Assembly (NCBI RefSeq): GCF_022200785.1
Contig: NZ_CP087585.1
Coordinates: 2,852,001 to 2,916,000 of the forward strand
Length of the DNA stretch: 64,000 bases
Reading direction: 5' to 3'
From: Pedobacter mucosus
Lineage (GTDB): Bacteria; Bacteroidota; Bacteroidia; Sphingobacteriales; Sphingobacteriaceae
The position numbers were made by a program, and so were the translations under genes. This document shows positions 27,193 to 35,153 of the stretch, piece by piece. Numbering within the stretch: the first letter of the stretch is position 1; each line of letters begins with the position of its first letter. The notes below the pieces were generated by a model, which worked only from the letters and a program-made list of their open reading frames with translations, did no database searches and was not told the DNA's origin.

Positions 27193-27408
27193 TTATTTAA
27201 TGAATCTTTTTCTCAATCTTTTTAAAACAGAAAAGTTTAACTTTCTATCTAACATTAATAACATACTACCTCTTTTTGACAATGATGACGCTACTTTCTC
27301 GTTAACAGCATCGATCGATGAAATAAATTTATCACTAATTTCTTCAGCAAACTTATTTGCTCTGCTATTCTGTAATAATTGAAATTCTTGAATTAATTCA
27401 GCTCTCAT
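27193..27408 (-). CDS. Hypothetical small protein, 71 residues
   Basis: I do not recognise this protein. It is basic and probably helical (MRAELIQEFQLLQNSRANKF, then SLSKRGSMLLMLDRKLNF, ending in RLRKRFIK), without a signal peptide. Support comes from a promoter-like TTG-N20-TATATTCA just upstream (complement 27430-27460). An overlapping 60-codon frame on the other strand has no such support and is probably a shadow. The gene is convergent with nothing and sits between dbpA-like and the RNase H-like gene. Confidence 0.5.
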   Translation of the reverse strand: MRAELIQEFQLLQNSRANKFAEEISDKFISSIDAVNEKVASSLSKRGSMLLMLDRKLNFSVLKRLRKRFIK

Positions 27409-27429
27409 AATACAATAATTTTAGTTTAA

Positions 27430-27460
27430 TGAATATAATACTAACGACGCCAATTTACAA
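27430..27460 (-). promoter_or_regulatory. Promoter of the 71-residue hypothetical gene
   Basis: On the minus strand TTG (complement 27458-27460), 20 nt, then TATATTCA (complement 27430-27437); the ATG follows 21 nt later. Confidence 0.5.
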
Positions 27461-27624
27461 TTGTTTCAATAAACATTTATTCAAATTCGAATATATTAAC
27501 TAACTTGTTGATAATAAACTTTTTGATTATAAACAAACAACTTAACCTTAATATAAACTTAACCTCACTTGCATATTTTTATAAAACCTGATTACCATTT
27601 TTTAACCTAAAAAAAACACACAGC

Positions 27625-28098
27625 ATGACTTGGAAAAAATTTAGTGGTGAAACTATCCAATCTTCTATTTTGGAAGAGATTGAAAATGCAATTATTAGAG
27701 AAACAGCAAATGGATACAAACTAAAAGTATGCATTGGCACCGATTCCCAAGTTAAAGGTGCGATTACTGACTTTGCAACGGTTATTGTTTTATTGAGGGC
27801 GCATCATGGCGGCTTCATGTACATCCACCAGGAAAAAAGCACTCAACAGGTTAGTATTAAAGAAAGAATGTTAATGGAGGTTCAAAAATCTATAGAAACG
27901 GCCTATTCCATTTGTGATTTGCTTGATGTTTATGATGTAGCCCTTGAGGTTCATGCAGACATTAATACCAATCCTTCGTTTAAATCGAACAAAGCTTTGA
28001 ATGACGCAATGGGTTATATTTTAAGTATGGGTTTTATTTTCAAAGCAAAACCAGAAGCATTTGCCAGCTCAACTTGCGCAGATAAGATGGTTCATTAA
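27625..28098 (+). CDS. RNase H-like YkuK/DUF458 family protein
   Basis: A 157-residue protein of the YkuK (DUF458) family, predicted to have a ribonuclease H-like fold. The pattern KVCIGTDSQVKG, with the first acidic residue of the fold, and ALEVHADINTNPSFKSNKAL, with HxDIN, are characteristic, and GYILSMGFIFKAKPEAFASSTCADK closes the domain. No membrane segment or signal peptide is present. The cellular role is not established. It stands alone on the plus strand. Confidence 0.85.
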   Translation: MTWKKFSGETIQSSILEEIENAIIRETANGYKLKVCIGTDSQVKGAITDFATVIVLLRAHHGGFMYIHQEKSTQQVSIKERMLMEVQKSIETAYSICDLLDVYDVALEVHADINTNPSFKSNKALNDAMGYILSMGFIFKAKPEAFASSTCADKMVH

Positions 28099-28191
28099 TC
28101 AATGTTTTGTAAAGAGTGTTGATCTTTGAAAATATAAACTGGTTTACTTCAACAAAAAAGCACATTTGATGTTATCCTTTAAAGCATCAAT

Positions 28192-28659
28192 TTGAAAACT
28201 TACAGATTAGAGTTTACACAGAAACTTCCCATTGATTTAGATACGGCATGGGATTTCTTTTCATCACCACTAAATTTATCAGAGATTACACCAAAAGACA
28301 TGACTTTTGAGGTAACCACACCTAATATGGTGAATACTAAAATGTATCCTGGTTTAATCATCTCGTATAAAGTTGCTCCGCTAATGGGTATAAAGTTGAA
28401 CTGGGTTACAGAAATTACGCATGTAAAGGATAAAGAATATTTTATTGATGAACAACGATTCGGACCTTTTGCTTTTTGGCACCATGAACATCATTTCGAA
28501 AAGATTGATGGAGGCATCATCATGAAAGATTTGCTACATTATAGTATTGGTTGGGGGCCAATCGGATCAATTGCCAACGCATTAGTAGTAAGCAAGCAGG
28601 TTAATGAAATCTTTACTTTTAGGGTAAAAAAAGTAGAAGAACTTTTTGGTAGGTATTAA
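28192..28659 (+). CDS. SRPBCC superfamily protein
   Basis: A 155-residue START-like (SRPBCC) protein, a fold that binds hydrophobic ligands in a deep cavity. Recognisable parts are LPIDLDTAWDFFSSPLNLSEITP at the start, GLIISYKVAPLMGIKLNWVTEI and WHHEHHFEKIDGGIIMKDLLHY. The only in-frame start is TTG at 28192, because a stop lies four codons upstream and the next ATG would remove the first strand and helix. The ligand and role are unknown. Confidence 0.8.
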   Translation: MKTYRLEFTQKLPIDLDTAWDFFSSPLNLSEITPKDMTFEVTTPNMVNTKMYPGLIISYKVAPLMGIKLNWVTEITHVKDKEYFIDEQRFGPFAFWHHEHHFEKIDGGIIMKDLLHYSIGWGPIGSIANALVVSKQVNEIFTFRVKKVEELFGRY

Positions 28660-28696
28660 AATCAGATAGATTTGATTTGTTCTAATATTTAAATTA

Positions 28697-29275
28697 TTAC
28701 CATTTTTTAGTGGAAATAATTGCTGTTTTCTTTTTAGGTTTTTCAACTCGATTCGTCGCCAAAAACTTTTCCAAGTCCTCTCCTAACTTAACTGTTTTTG
28801 TATAACAGCTTGATAAAATATCCTTCCATTCATTTGAACTTAACTTTCCAGGCGTTTTTTCTAGTGGCGTACCAATCGTTGTAGAAGCAACATAATTGCC
28901 ATATCGATCTCTTTGGTAGGGTATATACTCAAAATCAGTAAGCCAAAACCTATATTTTCCTTGTCGGGCTTCGAAAACAAAATGATATCGAACTTCACCG
29001 CTTGGATGGCCAGCAACTAAAATTGTTTTGTCGATAATCGTTTTTCCATCCGCAAGAATTGAGCTGTCTGTTACAGATTGAGGTTTAAAAATATTCTTAT
29101 TAAATACATTAATAAAATATTTTGCTCTTTGAATTAACGAATCTTTACTTACAGTCTGAGAATCAACAACTTTATAATAGATAAATTTTCCAATATCATC
29201 TATTGGAAATTGCTTTTGCTGAGCGCTTAGTTTTGTAAAAAGGAAAGCTAAAATAAAAAGAAAAGTATACCTCAT
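28697..29275 (-). CDS. DUF4468 domain protein, exported
   Basis: A 192-residue protein from the ATG at 29275. The signal peptide MRYTFLFILAFLFTKLSAQ is clean from this start; an in-frame TTG upstream (29317) would add 14 residues inside the likely promoter. The domain includes VDSQTVSKDSLIQRAKYFIN, a hydrophobic VRYHFVFEARQGKYRFWLTDFEYIPY block typical of DUF4468 (TBP-like fold), and a Lys-rich tail. It is probably periplasmic. The function is unknown. Confidence 0.78.
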   Translation of the reverse strand: MRYTFLFILAFLFTKLSAQQKQFPIDDIGKFIYYKVVDSQTVSKDSLIQRAKYFINVFNKNIFKPQSVTDSSILADGKTIIDKTILVAGHPSGEVRYHFVFEARQGKYRFWLTDFEYIPYQRDRYGNYVASTTIGTPLEKTPGKLSSNEWKDILSSCYTKTVKLGEDLEKFLATNRVEKPKKKTAIISTKKW

Positions 29276-29318
29276 CTGATAAAATCGTAAACTGAAAATA
29301 AAAATTAAAGATAACAAA

Positions 29319-29350
29319 AAGCCGTCCCGATTTTTATATCAGGGCGGCTT
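29319..29350 (-). terminator. Terminator of the amtB-porin operon
   Basis: AAGCCGTCCCGAT and ATCAGGGCGGCTT pair with one or two mismatches around a 6-nt loop and are followed on the minus strand by TTTTTG. Confidence 0.8.
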
Positions 29351-29368
29351 AATATCATATTTCTATAC

Positions 29369-30385
29369 TTAAAAAGCGTAAACAGCTGCTAATGAGAATT
29401 GGCCAGCATTTGGTGCAGATAATCCACTTTTGTTTAAAAATGGTTTATCACCACTATGGTCTAATCTAACTTCTGGAATAAAAGTTAAACCACCAGATTT
29501 GATGTTTGCTGTTAAAGTAACGCCTGTATATTGCTTACCTTCAATCACACCAACATCTTTAGTTTTAAAATATTCACCTCGTAAACCCAAAGTAACTGCA
29601 TCTGCAACAGCGATTTGAGGATATAATGCCACACCAGCATAACCACCATTATCATCAGAATCGTAGTTCGCTGCATTTAAGCCTAATTTAAATGCTTTGC
29701 TAATTTGATATGATGTAGTTAAATCTGCAATAGTACCGTAGCCGGCAGGATCAGCTCCATTTAAAATATTTAAATAAGCAGTCCAACCTTCAACTGGTGA
29801 AACCATTAACTGTGCACCAATACTCGATACACCTCGAGTTGCACTGTAAACATTCCAATCATTAAACAAACCAGCCATTAAACTAACCTTGTCAGAAAAT
29901 TTATATGTGGCTTTTATACCAGCATTTTGGAATGGACCATTTGTAAATAAATATGAAGTAGAATAATTAAAATTTCCTACCGGAGAAATCACTTCATAAC
30001 CAATAAATGTACCCATATAACCAGCAGTCATGGAAAACTTATCAGTAAAATCGTAATTAATATATAAATTTTGGATATGAAATGAAGAACCTCCTGCTGC
30101 TGCATCTGGAATAGATTGAGACTGGCCTCTCGGACCGAATGAAATTTCACCAACAAATGAAGCTTTACCAGTCTTTTTCTTCAATACTAAGTCTATCATT
30201 CCTAATGATACAGAATTATGATCAGAAGCAAATGAGGTACCTATATTTACAGGTTGTTTGGCAAAATCGTATTTGTAATAAGTATCTACCGAGCCTGAAA
30301 ATTCAAGCGGTGAGGTCGGTGCCTCTTGTGCTAGGGCAAACGTAGTGCTGGCTATACTAAATATAGCAGTTAAAAATTTCTTCAT
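29369..30385 (-). CDS. Outer membrane beta-barrel porin (OmpL-like, BBP2 type)
   Basis: A 338-residue outer membrane protein. A signal peptide (residues 1-19, ending FALAQE) is followed by alternating amphipathic strands and a C-terminal Phe (SLAAVYAF). The starts LEFSGSVDTYYKYDF and FHIQNLYINYDFTDKFSMTAGYMGTFIGYEVI fit putative beta-barrel porin 2. It follows amtB by 38 nt on the same strand, so it likely gives ammonium or related small solutes passage across the outer membrane. That substrate is an inference from the pairing only. Confidence 0.82.
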   Translation of the reverse strand: MKKFLTAIFSIASTTFALAQEAPTSPLEFSGSVDTYYKYDFAKQPVNIGTSFASDHNSVSLGMIDLVLKKKTGKASFVGEISFGPRGQSQSIPDAAAGGSSFHIQNLYINYDFTDKFSMTAGYMGTFIGYEVISPVGNFNYSTSYLFTNGPFQNAGIKATYKFSDKVSLMAGLFNDWNVYSATRGVSSIGAQLMVSPVEGWTAYLNILNGADPAGYGTIADLTTSYQISKAFKLGLNAANYDSDDNGGYAGVALYPQIAVADAVTLGLRGEYFKTKDVGVIEGKQYTGVTLTANIKSGGLTFIPEVRLDHSGDKPFLNKSGLSAPNAGQFSLAAVYAF

Positions 30386-30423
30386 GTTGAGCAGTTTTGG
30401 GGTTAGATATTAATTATAAGTTT

Positions 30424-31821
30424 CTAAGAAACAGTTTCTTCGCTTGGACTATTTTTTTCTATGTAAGCAGATTTTTCTCCAACTAACAATGTACCTTGAG
30501 AGTATTTTTCATTGTGTTGTGATTGATCTAATCCCATTTCTTCTTCCTCATCAGATACACGAATTGGTTGAATTAAATTAATGAATTTGAAAATGATGAA
30601 TGAAACAACGAAACTAAATACCACTACAATTACAACACCTTTTAGCTGAGTAAAAAAGAAATCTGGATTACCATATAACAAACCATCTACACCGGCAGAG
30701 TTAACTGTTTTAGTTGCAAAAACACCAGTTAAAATCATACCAACTATACCACCAACACCATGACAAGGAAATACGTCTAAAGTATCATCAATATTAGTTT
30801 TAGATTTACCATAAACCACTAAGTTTGAAACAATGGCTGCAAAGGCTCCAATAAAAATACTTTGAGGAATTGCAACGTAACCCGCACCAGGCGTAATGGC
30901 TACTAAACCAACCACTGCACCAATACAAAATCCTAAAACTGATGGTTTTTTACCGCGAAGTACATCAAAAAACATCCATGATAATCCTGCTGCACCTGCT
31001 GCAACATTCGTCGTAGCAAAAGCTGAAACCGCTAATGAACCAGCACCTAAAGCAGATCCGGCATTGAAACCAAACCAACCAAACCATAATAAACCTGTAC
31101 CAATTAATACGTAAGGAATGTTTGCAGGTGGAATTTCTTTATGATCTAAATGTGCCTTTCTACGTTTTAAAACTAACGCACCAGCTAAAGCTGCCATACC
31201 AGCAGATATATGCACAACAGTACCACCAGCGAAATCATAAATACCCATTTTCATTAATAAGCCGTCAGGACTCCAAGTCATATGTGCCAATGGCGCATAA
31301 ACAAGTAAGCCAAAAAGAACTGTAAATAATATATAAGAGGTAAAACGAATTCTTTCGGCAACCGCACCTACTACTAAACCAGGAGTAATAATGGCAAACA
31401 TTAATTGAAACAAAGCAAATAATGTTAAAGGAATGGTTGGTGCTAAACTCCAAGGTTCTCCAGAATTAACATCTTTAAAGAAAAAATAGGTTGAAGGATC
31501 ACCAATGAAGCCGCCTATATCTTTTCCAAAAGCTAAACTAAATCCAACAACTACCCATAAAACAGATACAACACCTGCTGCTACTACACTTTTAATCATG
31601 GTAGAAAGAACATTTTTTCTGTGCACCATTCCACCGTAAAAGAAAGCAAGACCTGGTGTCATTAAAAATACTAGGGCTGTTGCAACTAATATCCAAGCAA
31701 CATCTGCAGCATTATACTTACCAACATCATAATTAGGCAATGAAGGGACAAAAATGGCTCCAACCGCAACAATAGTGAGGACCGCAAATGGCGCAACCTG
31801 TTTTAGTGAAAATTTACTCAT
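30424..31821 (-). CDS. amtB: Ammonium transporter AmtB
   Basis: An ammonium channel of 465 residues from the ATG at 31821; a TTG at 31854 is less likely. A hydrophobic N-terminal helix precedes the 11-helix Amt core. Family features: FFYGGMVHRKNVLS, AFGKDIGGFIGD, WSPDGLLMKMGIYDFAGGTVVHISAGMAAL with the first pore His, and CHGVGGIVGMILTGVFA with the second. The C-terminal tail of about 50 residues is acidic and longer than in E. coli. No glnK (PII) gene is adjacent, unlike in many bacteria. The porin gene downstream shares its operon. Confidence 0.95.
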   Translation of the reverse strand: MSKFSLKQVAPFAVLTIVAVGAIFVPSLPNYDVGKYNAADVAWILVATALVFLMTPGLAFFYGGMVHRKNVLSTMIKSVVAAGVVSVLWVVVGFSLAFGKDIGGFIGDPSTYFFFKDVNSGEPWSLAPTIPLTLFALFQLMFAIITPGLVVGAVAERIRFTSYILFTVLFGLLVYAPLAHMTWSPDGLLMKMGIYDFAGGTVVHISAGMAALAGALVLKRRKAHLDHKEIPPANIPYVLIGTGLLWFGWFGFNAGSALGAGSLAVSAFATTNVAAGAAGLSWMFFDVLRGKKPSVLGFCIGAVVGLVAITPGAGYVAIPQSIFIGAFAAIVSNLVVYGKSKTNIDDTLDVFPCHGVGGIVGMILTGVFATKTVNSAGVDGLLYGNPDFFFTQLKGVVIVVVFSFVVSFIIFKFINLIQPIRVSDEEEEMGLDQSQHNEKYSQGTLLVGEKSAYIEKNSPSEETVS

Positions 31822-32113
31822 AGTTTTCTTGTTTAATTTATTTGTTTGATTCAAAATAGATTATTTATCTATTAATAATTTCCTAAAAATACAACTTATT
31901 GAACTTTTTATACTATAATATGGCATTTTTATAAACAAAACAGCGAATTTTTATAAAACAAAACAAATTTTATGCTTAAAAATGTAAATATTTTAAAATC
32001 AATATAGATAGTTAAGTAATTTTTAGCAAAAACAAAATTGCTTGGAATAACCATTTTATATAATTTCATCCTTAAAATCCTAAAAAAGATCAAGAAAAAC
32101 ACTTGTAAACGCA

Positions 32114-32139
32114 AAAACCCATGAAATTTCATGGGTTTT
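32114..32139 (-). terminator. Terminator of the TIGR01212 radical SAM gene
   Basis: A perfect 26-bp palindrome AAAACCCATGAAA/TTTCATGGGTTTT lies 27 bp beyond the stop codon. Confidence 0.82.
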
Positions 32140-32165
32140 GGTTGAAAATAATTTAAAATCAGTCA

Positions 32166-33113
32166 TTACAGCAAATAATTGGATCCTTGAATTATTCCTC
32201 TTTTTTCTATCTCTTTATCAATAAATGTTTGTATTGACGATTTATTTAGCCCCCAATTTGGTGCAATTAATAAATCCCAATCTGAAATTCCAAACAACCG
32301 CTGAATTACAATATCTGGTCGAAGAAGAGGTATAAGCTCACATAACAAGTCTGTATACTCTTCTAAAGAAAATAATTTAAAAGGTTCTTTTTTATATTTT
32401 GCGCCCATTATAGAACCTTCAACAATATGTAAATGATGAAATTTTACAAATTTTATTTGAGGAAAACGATTTATTTCATGAATATATTGAAGCATCATCT
32501 CTTTAGTTTCCCACGGAAAACCAAAAATAGTATGTACACATAGATCTAATTTGCTATTTTCTAAAAGCTGTACTGCCGCAACAAATTCTCCATGACTGCA
32601 TCCCCTGTTGATCTTATTTAAAGTTTCATCGTAAATAGATTCCATACCCATTTCCAAATCCACGTCAAATCTATCCGTATAACTTTCTAACAAAGCCACT
32701 TTTTCTGCATCAATACAATCTGGCCGAGTGCCGACTGAAAAACCAACTACATCTTCCGTATTAACGGACAAAGCTTCGTCGTACATCATTTTTAAATAAT
32801 GCACTGGCGCATAAGTATTAGTGTTTGGTTGGAAATAAACAATAAATTTATCTGCTTTATAGAAATTCTTTCCACGTTCCATTCCTTTTTCCAACTGCTC
32901 ACGAATGGTAGGCATCTTACGGGAAATTTCAGGCGTAAAAGAATCTACATTACAATAAGTACAGCCACCATAACCTTTACTTCCATCTCTATTCGGACAG
33001 GTGAAACCACCATCAACAATCGTTTTAAAAACCCGCTGACCATTATATTTCTGCCTTAAATGTGTGCCGTAATTATTATACCCCTTAATGCCTAAATCTA
33101 CCTGTGTTCCCAT
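32166..33113 (-). CDS. TIGR01212 family (YhcC-like) radical SAM protein
   Basis: A 315-residue radical SAM protein from the ATG at 33113. The iron-sulfur motif is within GGFTCPNRDGSKGYGGCTYCNVDSF (C-x14-C-x2-C), the widened spacing that distinguishes the YhcC group. Other features are YFQPNTNTYAP, VGFSVGTRPDCI, DLEMGMESIYDETLNKINRGC and HTIFGFPWETKEMM. The substrate is not established. A -7-like TATTTTTG (complement 33120-33127) lies six bases before the ATG. Confidence 0.9.
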   Translation of the reverse strand: MGTQVDLGIKGYNNYGTHLRQKYNGQRVFKTIVDGGFTCPNRDGSKGYGGCTYCNVDSFTPEISRKMPTIREQLEKGMERGKNFYKADKFIVYFQPNTNTYAPVHYLKMMYDEALSVNTEDVVGFSVGTRPDCIDAEKVALLESYTDRFDVDLEMGMESIYDETLNKINRGCSHGEFVAAVQLLENSKLDLCVHTIFGFPWETKEMMLQYIHEINRFPQIKFVKFHHLHIVEGSIMGAKYKKEPFKLFSLEEYTDLLCELIPLLRPDIVIQRLFGISDWDLLIAPNWGLNKSSIQTFIDKEIEKRGIIQGSNYLL

Positions 33114-33350
33114 CGGATGCAAAAATACAAAAATAGTATTAGGATATAAGCATAGCTTACCAAGATTACAAATGCTTAATAATTATTAGAAAAGCGAATG
33201 CAGTACTTTATTTGTGAGTTAGTCCCGCCATTTGCTCATACGCCTGCAGGCCCTAACCTCGAGGCCGGTATCCACAATGTCGGGTTTAGGAACTTGGTTA
33301 CTACTTACTATTTGAGTGAGTTAAACCTGAGCGATACGAAAATACTTTTT
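33114..33350. repeat. GC-rich intergenic element
   Basis: The core (about 33222-33292) is much richer in GC than the surroundings. It contains the palindromes CCTGCAGG (33243-33250) and CCTCGAGG (33257-33264) and is bracketed by CCCGCC and GTCGGG. Two TTTG(A)GTGAGTTA-like motifs flank it (33211-33221, 33311-33323). A 62-codon frame crosses it but resembles no protein. It looks like a mobile or repeated intergenic sequence, although only one copy is in the window. Confidence 0.5.
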
Positions 33351-33353
33351 GAT

Positions 33354-33383
33354 AAAAAACCCCCTCCGATTTTTGTCGGGGGG
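33354..33383 (-). terminator. Terminator downstream of the APC permease
   Basis: CCCCCTCCGA (33360-33369) and TCGGGGGG (33376-33383) form a GC-rich stem followed on the minus strand by TTTTTT. Confidence 0.8.
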
Positions 33384-33486
33384 TAAGATTATGCTTCAAA
33401 AAGATTGTAGAAAGCGCAGGACTGACGATACAGAAGCGCACTAACGATCCTTTCCAAAAAAAGCTCAAGTGTCCGATAGCTAAATC

Positions 33487-34911
33487 CTAAAGATTTTGCT
33501 CCTCTTTTGGTTTTGTTAAGTAATAAATTGGTACACCAACCAACATAATGGCAACGCCCCAACCGCATGTGCTCGTTTTAAACACCAATAAGCCAATGCA
33601 AATAGCGATAGCTACAATAATATAAAATGCAGGCAAAATAGGATAACCGAATGCTTTGTATGGACGATCGGCTTCAGGCATTTTTTTACGAAGAATAAAT
33701 ATGCCATATATAGTTAGGATGTAGAAAATCATTACAATAATGATTACAAAATCTAGTAAATCGCCATATTTCCCTGTTAAACATAAAGCAGATGCCCAAA
33801 AACATTGTGCCCAAAGTGCCCAGCTAGGAACACTTGCTTTATTTAATATTGCAGCTTTTTTAAAAAACAAACCATCTTTAGCCATGGTATAATAAACTCT
33901 TGCACCTGCCATAATTAACCCATTATTGCAAGCAAAAGTTGATATCATAATCATGACGGCAATGATATAAGTACCGATACTTCCAAAAATTGGTTGTGCT
34001 GCAGCAACTGCAACACGATCATCTGCGGCTGTCGCAATTTCTTGCAAAGGCAAAACTGCGAGGTACATTAGATTTGCTAGTATATATATTACACTTACAA
34101 TAAAAGTTCCTAAAAATAGACTTAAACCCACATTTCGTTCTGGATTTTTAATTTCTCCGGCTATAAAAGTGACGCCGTTCCAAGCATCACTACTAAATAG
34201 CGAACCAACCATTGCTGCTGCTATTCCAGAAAGCAATGCTTTACCAGCAACCTCTGTCCACACGCCAGCTTTTGGATCAAATGAACGGGTAGACCATGCA
34301 TCGGCCCAATTGGCGTGCCAAATCTCCGCATTTGCTGCGATTGAAAATCCGAAAATAATTAAACCAAATAGAGATAAAATTTTAATAATGGTTAGCACCG
34401 TTTGCATAACCTTACTGTCTTTTACGCCTCTACTATTGATATAAGTTAATAAAATAATTGTTGCGATAGATACCAGTTGGGCAGCATTCAATTTAAAGCT
34501 ACCTGCATCGTATAATATATTTTTATCGCTCAATGGTGCGTATAAATAAGCTGCAAATTTTGAAAAAGCCACTCCTACTGCCGCAATAGTTCCGGTTTGT
34601 ATAACCGCAAAGAAACTCCAACCATATAAAAAAGCAATCAATTTATTATACGATTCTTTAAGGTATACATATTGCCCGCCGGCTTTAGGAAACATTGCGC
34701 TTAATTCTCCATAGCTAACCGCAGCTATAACGGTTACAACTGCAGTTAAAGCCCATATTAAAATAAGCCACCCCGCAGAGCCCACCTGCCTGGTAATATC
34801 TGCACTTACAATAAAAATACCTGAGCCTATCATCGAGCCGACAACCAGCATTGTACCATCAAAAAGGCCGAGCGCTCTTTTGAACGTTTGGTCTTGAGGT
34901 TCTTTCTCCAT
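33487..34911 (-). CDS. APC family amino acid permease
   Basis: A 474-residue transporter of the amino acid-polyamine-organocation superfamily with about 12 membrane helices. The first helix carries the substrate-backbone motif GSMIGSGIFIVSADI. FPKAGGQYVYLKESYN in helix 3 and ARVYYTMAKDGLFFKKAAILNK in the helix 8-9 loop point to the LAT-like branch. The substrate cannot be read from sequence. It is divergent from hppA across a 242-bp spacer. Confidence 0.92.
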   Translation of the reverse strand: MEKEPQDQTFKRALGLFDGTMLVVGSMIGSGIFIVSADITRQVGSAGWLILIWALTAVVTVIAAVSYGELSAMFPKAGGQYVYLKESYNKLIAFLYGWSFFAVIQTGTIAAVGVAFSKFAAYLYAPLSDKNILYDAGSFKLNAAQLVSIATIILLTYINSRGVKDSKVMQTVLTIIKILSLFGLIIFGFSIAANAEIWHANWADAWSTRSFDPKAGVWTEVAGKALLSGIAAAMVGSLFSSDAWNGVTFIAGEIKNPERNVGLSLFLGTFIVSVIYILANLMYLAVLPLQEIATAADDRVAVAAAQPIFGSIGTYIIAVMIMISTFACNNGLIMAGARVYYTMAKDGLFFKKAAILNKASVPSWALWAQCFWASALCLTGKYGDLLDFVIIIVMIFYILTIYGIFILRKKMPEADRPYKAFGYPILPAFYIIVAIAICIGLLVFKTSTCGWGVAIMLVGVPIYYLTKPKEEQNL

Positions 34912-35153
34912 GTTTAAAGTTTAGTTTTTGCTAATTTATTTAAAAAAACCAAATTCCTGGCTGTTAGCGTATATTATTTTGAACGCTTACAAATTATTTG
35001 ATTGTCATTAAAATTAAACCATGTGAGAAATTATTTATTATATTGCTTTTCTATTACTTAAATAATTTTAAATTAAATCGTTTTTCAGTTAGGTTGAAAA
35101 TATTATTAAAGCAGCTTACAAAACAATAACCAAATATAAATCAATAATTTACT

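Noticed and set aside
33222..33292. Vector or cloning-site contamination because of PstI/SbfI and XhoI sites
   Set aside because: Isolated 8-bp palindromes occur naturally; the flanks are continuous with the local genome and no other vector-like sequence is present.
33198..33386. 62-codon frame over the GC-rich spacer element
   Set aside because: It ends inside a terminator stem and resembles no protein; it follows from the element's composition.
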